Shown: one piece after another, positions 59,012-64,000 of the stretch | How the letters are laid out: each line of letters starts with the position of its first letter | Position numbering within the stretch: the stretch's first letter is position 1 | Source: Telmatospirillum sp. | GTDB taxonomy: Bacteria; Pseudomonadota; Alphaproteobacteria; CACIAM-22H2 | NCBI GenBank assembly: GCA_020248985.1 | Contig: JADCGL010000018.1 | Span: 62,001 to 126,000, forward strand | Length of the DNA stretch: 64,000 nucleotides | Reading direction: 5' to 3' | Notes under the pieces: generated by a model | Told to the model about the DNA's origin: nothing | Databases searched by the model: none | The model's input: the letters and a program-made list of their open reading frames with translations, nothing else | Program-made: the position numbers and the translations under genes

Positions 59012-61371
59012 GCCGAGGCGCGGGCCGCGCGCGCCAGCGTGCGTTCGGGCGGCAGATGCACGACGACGGTGGTGCCCTTGGCGATTTCGCTGGCGATGGC
59101 GAGCGTGCCGCCATGCAGTTCGACGAGCTTGCGCGACAAGGGCAGGCCAAGGCCCGTGCCCTCGAAGCGGCGCGACAGCGCATTGTCGACCTGCGCGAAC
59201 GGCTCGAGGGCGCGCGGAATGTCTTTGGGGTCCATGCCGATGCCGGTATCGCGCACGACGAGCTCGACGCCCGCATCGTCGGCGACACGCGCCTCGAGTT
59301 CGACATTGCCGCCCGGCGGCGTGAACTTGACCGCGTTCGACAGCAGATTGAGCAGCACCTGCTTGAGCCGGCGCGCATCGGCGCGGATGGCCGGCAGCTC
59401 GGGCGCGAGGCGCTTGACGACGCGGACTTTGCCCACTGTCGCGCGCGGCTCGACCAGCCGCAGGCTCGCGGCCGCAAGCTCGGCCACGTCGACTTTTTCT
59501 TCGTCGAGTTCAGCGCTGCCCGCTTCGGCTTTCGAGATATCGAGAATGTCGCCGATCACGTTCAGCAAATGCGAGCCGCTCGCGTGGATGTCGCGCGCAT
59601 ATTCGATGTAGCGGGGCTCGCCCACCGCGCCGAAAATCTCGCGGAAGATGATCTCCGAGAAGCCGATCACGGCGTTGAGCGGCGTGCGCAGTTCGTGGCT
59701 CATATGCGCAAGGAAATCGGATTTGGCGCGGTTGGCCGCTTCGGCTGCTTCCTTGGCGTGGCGCAGCGCTTCTTCGGTTTCGCGCCGCTCGGTCAAGTCG
59801 AGCAGCAGCGTCACCCAGCCGCCGTCGGGCAGCGGCGAGCGGCGCGTCTGGATGTAGCGGCCGTTCTTGCGCCAGCCTTCGGCGATCCAGGGCATCGGCT
59901 CGCGGTTGCGCGCGAGCCGCCGTGCGATCTCGGCCTCGACGTCGTCGACGGGCCCGAGATCGCCGCGCGCGAGCTGGAAGCGCATGTTGGTGGCGTAGTC
60001 GGATCCTGCCAGCGGAAAATCCGCCGGAATTTCGAGCATGCGTCGTGCGGTCTCGTTCCACACCACGAGTTTGGCCTCGCCGTTGTAGACGATGATGCCT
60101 TCGTCGATGTTCTCGATCGTGCTTTCGAGGATCTGGGTCTTTTCGGCGATTTCCTTGGCGCGCGCGCGCTCCTGCGTGACGTCGACCGCGATCACGGCAA
60201 AGCCGCCGTCGTCGAGCGGCTGCAGGCGGCGGTCCACCGCGCGGCCGTCGGCATAGAAAATGGTGCGCATGCTGGCCTTGCCGGCGTCGATCCTCTCGAT
60301 CTCCCGGCGCCACACGTCGCGCGTGCCGTCGCGCGGATCGAGACGGCCGCGCGCGAACATCGTGTTGAGCAGCTCTTCGTAGGTTTTGCCGGGCTGCAGC
60401 ATTTCGCCGAGCGCGAGCCGCTGGCGATAGGCGCGGTTGAAGAACACGAGCCGGTGCGCGCGGTCGAAGACGGCGATCGCGGCATCGAGCGAGTCGAGCG
60501 CGCGCAGCAGCCGCCTCTCGGAGATGTGCGCGCGCTCGGCCTCGGCGAGTTCGACCGTGATGTCCTTCGAAGTGCCGCGATAGCCGAGAAACGCGCCGTC
60601 TTCGCCGAAGATCGGCCGGCCCGACACCGAGACGATGCGGTCCGTCCCGTCCGGCAGCGCACGCCGCAGGCGGAAATCGCGGAATTCGCGCCGTGCTTCG
60701 AGATCGGCTCTGTGCGCGTCCATGTCGCCGTCGAGTGCGCTGTCGATGCCGCGCTCCCAGCGGCGCAGGCCGATGAAAGAGTGCTCGATCGGCGTCAGCG
60801 TGGTGCGCGTGGGGCGCGTGAGATAGACGAGGCGATGCTCGGAATCCTCCTCCCACAGCCAGTCGGCCGAAAGGGCGGTGAAATCGGCGAGGCGCTGGCG
60901 CAGCTGGTCGATTTCGGCGGATTTTTCGGCAAGCTCGAGATCGAGGGTTGCCGCGTGCGTCGCGATGCGTGCCGTGCCGCGATAGCCCTGGAAATGCCCG
61001 CCCTTCACAACCGGCGTGCCGGCAAGGGCAAGCACGCAGCGCTGCCCGTCGGCGCCGGGCCCGGCGAGCATCACGTCGCGAAAGGGGGCCTGGCGGTCGA
61101 GCGTGTCGCCAAAACGTGCGGACGCCATCGGATCGAGCGCGGCGCGGATTTCGGCAAGCGTGCGGCAGCCCGCCAGCGTCGCCGCAAGATCGGGCCTGTT
61201 CGCGCGCAGGGCGCCGTCGCTGTCGGCCTCCCAGAACAGGTCGGCGGCCGACTGCGCCAGTTGGCGCTGGCGCACGAGTTCGGCCTGCGCGCGGCGCGCG
61301 CGCCAGCCAAGCCAGCCGCACAAAGCCAAAGCGGCGGCAGCGACGATCGCGGGGGCAATCGCAGCTGCCAT
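59008..61371 (-). CDS. Multi-PAS sensor histidine kinase
   Basis: 787 aa from ATG 61371. One N-terminal membrane segment (AIVAAAALALCGWLGW) is followed by about four PAS-like domains (including YRGTSKDITVELAEAE, FDRAHRLVFFNRAYRQ and VVWNETARRMLEIPADF). Then HisKA with His559 (HMSHELRTPLNAVIG) and a Bergerat ATPase (NLLSNAVKFTPPGG, DTGIGM, GTGLGLPLS). No receiver domain or response-regulator gene is nearby. It sits between apt (10 bp) and DUF938 (4-bp overlap), so the three are likely co-transcribed. Confidence 0.9.
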   Translation of the reverse strand: MAAAIAPAIVAAAALALCGWLGWRARRAQAELVRQRQLAQSAADLFWEADSDGALRANRPDLAATLAGCRTLAEIRAALDPMASARFGDTLDRQAPFRDVMLAGPGADGQRCVLALAGTPVVKGGHFQGYRGTARIATHAATLDLELAEKSAEIDQLRQRLADFTALSADWLWEEDSEHRLVYLTRPTRTTLTPIEHSFIGLRRWERGIDSALDGDMDAHRADLEARREFRDFRLRRALPDGTDRIVSVSGRPIFGEDGAFLGYRGTSKDITVELAEAERAHISERRLLRALDSLDAAIAVFDRAHRLVFFNRAYRQRLALGEMLQPGKTYEELLNTMFARGRLDPRDGTRDVWRREIERIDAGKASMRTIFYADGRAVDRRLQPLDDGGFAVIAVDVTQERARAKEIAEKTQILESTIENIDEGIIVYNGEAKLVVWNETARRMLEIPADFPLAGSDYATNMRFQLARGDLGPVDDVEAEIARRLARNREPMPWIAEGWRKNGRYIQTRRSPLPDGGWVTLLLDLTERRETEEALRHAKEAAEAANRAKSDFLAHMSHELRTPLNAVIGFSEIIFREIFGAVGEPRYIEYARDIHASGSHLLNVIGDILDISKAEAGSAELDEEKVDVAELAAASLRLVEPRATVGKVRVVKRLAPELPAIRADARRLKQVLLNLLSNAVKFTPPGGNVELEARVADDAGVELVVRDTGIGMDPKDIPRALEPFAQVDNALSRRFEGTGLGLPLSRKLVELHGGTLAIASEIAKGTTVVVHLPPERTLARAARASA

Positions 61372-61381
61372 GTCTGCGGGC

Positions 61382-61891
61382 TCAGTACTGGACGAGGCTG
61401 TCGAAGGCGACGGGCAGGCGCTTGCGACCTTCGAGGAATTTGAGTTCGATGAGGCAAGCGGCCGCGCGCACGTCGGCACCCGATTTCTGCAGCAGGGCGA
61501 TCGCCGCATTCAGCGTGCCGCCGGTCGCCAGCACGTCGTCGAGCACGACCACGCGCGTGCCCGGCTTGACGGCGTTTTCCTGGATTTCGAGCGTGTCTTC
61601 GCCGTATTCGAGCGCGTAGGTGTGCGGCACGGTTTTGCCGGGCAGCTTGCCGCGCTTGCGCACCATCATGAAGCCGCAGCCCATCGTGAGCGCCAAAGGT
61701 GCGGTCACCAAAAAGCCGCGGCTTTCGATGCCGGCGAGCAGATCGGGCTTGTAGGGGGCGATCGCCTCGGCGAGCCGGTCGACGGCCGCCTTCCACGCGA
61801 CGGCCGAGGCCAGCAGCGGCGAGATGTCGCGAAACAGAATGCCGGGCTTGGGGAAGTCCGGTACGTCGTGGATGTAGGATTTGAGGTCCAT
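61382..61891 (-). CDS. apt: Adenine phosphoribosyltransferase
   Basis: 169 aa, standard length. [15 protein letters not shown] is the N-terminal signature, and the PRPP loop [14 protein letters not shown] is complete. [12 protein letters not shown] and RKRGKLPG complete the active site. It salvages adenine to AMP in the cytoplasm. ATG 61891 is 41 bp after the modC stop. Confidence 0.96.
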   Translation of the reverse strand: MDLKSYIHDVPDFPKPGILFRDISPLLASAVAWKAAVDRLAEAIAPYKPDLLAGIESRGFLVTAPLALTMGCGFMMVRKRGKLPGKTVPHTYALEYGEDTLEIQENAVKPGTRVVVLDDVLATGGTLNAAIALLQKSGADVRAAACLIELKFLEGRKRLPVAFDSLVQY

Positions 61892-61932
61892 AGGGGCTCC
61901 TGGCTCGGGCGGCAGGAGCGCAGGATTAGGCA

Positions 61933-63045
61933 TCACCCTGCATTTCGTCCAGACGAATCTCGGCTCCGCACGATCCGCTCGACGGCGACCGCCTTGACGA
62001 CCGCAAAAACCGGGCTGCCGAGGGCAAGATCGAGTGCATCGAGGGCGGCGCGCGTGATGCGGGCGACCAGGCGCTGGCCGCCCACGACGACGGCAAGTTC
62101 CGCGTAAGCCCCGGTTTCCGGGATCAGATCGACGACATGGCCGGCCAGCACGTTGCGTGCGGACAGCCCTTCCGGGCGCTGGGTCGCCAGCAGCACGTCG
62201 CGCGCGCGGATGCGCACGCGCACGAAAGCGCCAGGTTCCGCCTCGATCTGCGGCACGGCCATTTCGCTGTCGCCGAAGGCAAGATAGCTCAGCGCATAGG
62301 CGGCATCGTGCCGCAGCAGGGTCGTGTCGATCGCGGCCCCGGCTTCGAACCGGCCGACAAGCGGGCGCAGATCGAGCCGCGACATCACGTCGGCGAGCGC
62401 GCCGCACGCGGCGATGCGCCCCCCATCGACGATCGCGAGCGTGTCGGCAAGGCGCACGACCTCGTCGAGCGCGTGGCTCACATAGACGATCGGCACTTTC
62501 GTGCGCACATGCAGCGCGTCGAGATAGGGCAGCAGTTCCGCCTTGCGGGGCGCATCGAGCGAGGCAAGCGGCTCGTCGAGCAGAAGAATGTCCGGCTGGG
62601 CCAGCAGCGCACGCCCGATCGCCACACGCTGGCGCTCGCCGCCCGACAGGCCGAAAGGATGGCGCGCCAAGAGATCGCGCAACCCCAACAGATCGACGAC
62701 CGCGTCGAATTCGATGCCTTTGCCGTGGCGGCCCGCGCGCGCCTGCCCGTAGCGCAGATTGGCCGCGACGCGCAGATGCGGAAACAGGCGCGCATCCTGG
62801 AACACGTAGCCGATGCGGCGCTGCGTGGCGGGCACGTCGATTCCGGCGGCGGAGTCGAACAATGTGCGCCCGGCGATCTTGATGGTGCCGGCGGTCGGGC
62901 GCGCGAGCCCTGCGATCGCGCGCACGATCGAGGTTTTGCCGGCACCCGACCGGCCGAACAGCGCCAGCACGCCGCCCGTCGCCGCATCGAGCTTCACGTC
63001 GAGTGCAAACGCACCTTGCGTCATGCGGAAATCGAGAAGCGGCAT
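61933..63045 (-). CDS. modC: Molybdate ABC transporter ATPase ModC
   Basis: 370 aa. Walker [10 protein letters not shown], signature [16 protein letters not shown], Walker [13 protein letters not shown], and a C-terminal TOBE/MOP domain (about 300-365, [23 protein letters not shown]). It drives molybdate import, relevant to the Mo-hydroxylase in this window. Its ATG touches the modB stop. Confidence 0.94.
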   Translation of the reverse strand: MPLLDFRMTQGAFALDVKLDAATGGVLALFGRSGAGKTSIVRAIAGLARPTAGTIKIAGRTLFDSAAGIDVPATQRRIGYVFQDARLFPHLRVAANLRYGQARAGRHGKGIEFDAVVDLLGLRDLLARHPFGLSGGERQRVAIGRALLAQPDILLLDEPLASLDAPRKAELLPYLDALHVRTKVPIVYVSHALDEVVRLADTLAIVDGGRIAACGALADVMSRLDLRPLVGRFEAGAAIDTTLLRHDAAYALSYLAFGDSEMAVPQIEAEPGAFVRVRIRARDVLLATQRPEGLSARNVLAGHVVDLIPETGAYAELAVVVGGQRLVARITRAALDALDLALGSPVFAVVKAVAVERIVRSRDSSGRNAG

Positions 63046-63737
63046 CAGCGGCCGAAACGTTTTCGCATGTGCTTGGCGATCGCCTCGGCGAGCACGAGAC
63101 CGCCGAGGGCAAGCGCAAGCGACACGGCCGCGAGCTTGGCGGCCGTCGCGTCGCCGCCCGGGCTTTGCGTCGCCGCATAGATCGCGAGCGGCAAGGTCTG
63201 GGTTTCGCCGGGCACGTTCGAGGCGAAGGTGATGACGGCGCCGAATTCGCCCAAGCTCGCCGCAAACGCGATCACGGCGCCGGCAAGTATGCCGGGGGCG
63301 ATCAGCGGCAGCGAGATCGTGAAGAAGCGGTCGAGGGCACCGGCACCCAAGGTGCGCGCCGCCTCGTCGAGGCCCGGATCGAGCGCTTCGACCGAAATGC
63401 GGATCGCGCGCACGAGCAGCGGGAACACCATCACAGCCGTCGCGACCGTAGCCCCTGCGGCCGTGAACACCAGGCGAATGCCGAATTGCGCTTCGAGCCA
63501 CGCTCCCAGCGGCCCGCGCACGCCGAGCAGCAACAGCAACGCATAGCCGACCACGACCGGCGGCAAGACGAGCGGCAGATGCACCGCCGCATCGAGCAGC
63601 GCTTTGCCGGGGAAATCGCGGCGGGCGAGGAGCCAGGCCACGAGGATTGCCGGCGGCAGCGCTGCCGCCACCGCCGTCAGCGCAATGCGCAGGCTCAAGC
63701 CGATCGCGGCGAGTTCGGCTTGCGTGAAGTCCGGCAT
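63045..63737 (-). CDS. modB: Molybdate ABC transporter permease ModB
   Basis: 230 aa with five to six membrane segments; the cytoplasmic loop [22 protein letters not shown] is the EAA motif, and [22 protein letters not shown] is the ModB signature. It forms the channel for molybdate. The ATG at 63737 is right after the modA stop. Confidence 0.94.
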   Translation of the reverse strand: MPDFTQAELAAIGLSLRIALTAVAAALPPAILVAWLLARRDFPGKALLDAAVHLPLVLPPVVVGYALLLLLGVRGPLGAWLEAQFGIRLVFTAAGATVATAVMVFPLLVRAIRISVEALDPGLDEAARTLGAGALDRFFTISLPLIAPGILAGAVIAFAASLGEFGAVITFASNVPGETQTLPLAIYAATQSPGGDATAAKLAAVSLALALGGLVLAEAIAKHMRKRFGR

Positions 63738-63738
63738 G

Positions 63739-64000
63739 TCAGTCGACGGCAAAGCCGTGTCTGGCGAACACGGCCAAGGCAGCGGGCGATTGCAGCGCTT
63801 CGAGCAGGCGGCGATTGGCGGCCGTGTCGCGGCCGGCAACAAGCGCAAACGGATACGAGATCCGCGCATGGCTTGCCGCAGGGAACGTCGCCACACGCGC
63901 GACGCGCGGGGCCGCCGCTGCATCGGTTGCGTAGACAATGCCGAGCGGCACTTCGCCGCGTTCGACGAGTGCGACGGCCGCACGCACGGACTCAGCGCGT
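63739..64000 (-). CDS. modA: Molybdate-binding protein ModA, 3' end only
   Basis: Partial: the C-terminal about 86 codons, open to the window edge. AALVERGEVPLGIVYATDA-like text (written here as VALVERGEVPLGIVYATD) is the ModA hallmark, followed by ISYPFALVAGRD and the ending QSPAALAVFARHGFAVD. Periplasmic molybdate receptor for ModBC. The rest lies beyond base 64000. Confidence 0.92.
   Translation of the reverse strand, partial: RAESVRAAVALVERGEVPLGIVYATDAAAAPRVARVATFPAASHARISYPFALVAGRDTAANRRLLEALQSPAALAVFARHGFAVD

Overview
High-GC bacterial chromosome, read as an alphaproteobacterium, probably Rhodospirillales-like. Supporting signs are the strong G/C third positions, the Tat-exported SoxY and periplasmic Mo-hydroxylase, a CheA with a fused receiver domain, an FCD-type GntR next to a sugar ABC importer, an ars operon with an aquaglyceroporin, and a transglutaminase/DUF2126/ATP-grasp/alpha-E operon. 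No rRNA, complete transposon, prophage or CRISPR array was seen. The only RNA gene found is a tRNA-Thr. The taxonomic reading is inference from gene content, not a search result.

Layout. 1-198: tail of a MetE-C-like protein. 205-6933 (minus): operon of enolase-superfamily dehydratase, GntR regulator, binding protein, two permeases and GMC oxidoreductase, for uptake and breakdown of a sugar or sugar acid. 7055-7360: small conserved protein. 7409-11056 (minus): arsenic operon arsR-arsI-arsC(LMW-PTP)-aqpS-arsC(Grx)-MFS. 11089-19945 (minus): MdtABC-type RND efflux system with its outer-membrane factor. 20174-21721: FkbM methyltransferase and a HupE/UreJ protein. 21798-22934: lower-GC patch with a nuclease-like gene and about 630 bp without a supportable gene.

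22935-29541 (plus): peptide/opine-type ABC importer (binding protein, two permeases, fused ATPases) ending in an amidohydrolase. It converges on 29538-33680 (minus), an AtzG-like subunit, AtzE-like amidase and the three 5-oxoprolinase subunits PxpB, PxpC and PxpA. The two operons look like one amide or cyclic-amide utilisation region. Then come a DEAD-box helicase (minus), a P450, a membrane-anchored TAXI protein, and a cheA-cheW pair (plus).

41755-46254 (plus) is the most unusual part. A 2Fe-2S subunit and a Tat-exported molybdopterin subunit of the xanthine oxidase family are directly and overlappingly followed by soxX, soxY, soxZ and soxA, with no soxB or soxCD. The SoxY carrier arm ends differently from the textbook GGCGG. 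This suggests a periplasmic carrier-based oxidation system in which a Mo-hydroxylase replaces the usual Sox enzymes.

46282-50179: a GlcG/HbpS-like protein, tRNA-Thr, an orphan FbpB-type permease and four small uncharacterised genes. 50195-51445 (minus): Bcr/CflA-type MFS. 51554-58432 (plus): transglutaminase-DUF2126, ATP-grasp/alpha-E fusion and a second transglutaminase, a conserved but poorly understood peptide-modification module with a small tandem duplication at its last gene junction. 58400-61891 (minus): apt, a multi-PAS histidine kinase and a DUF938 methyltransferase as one operon. 61933-64000 (minus): modABC, with modA running off the window.
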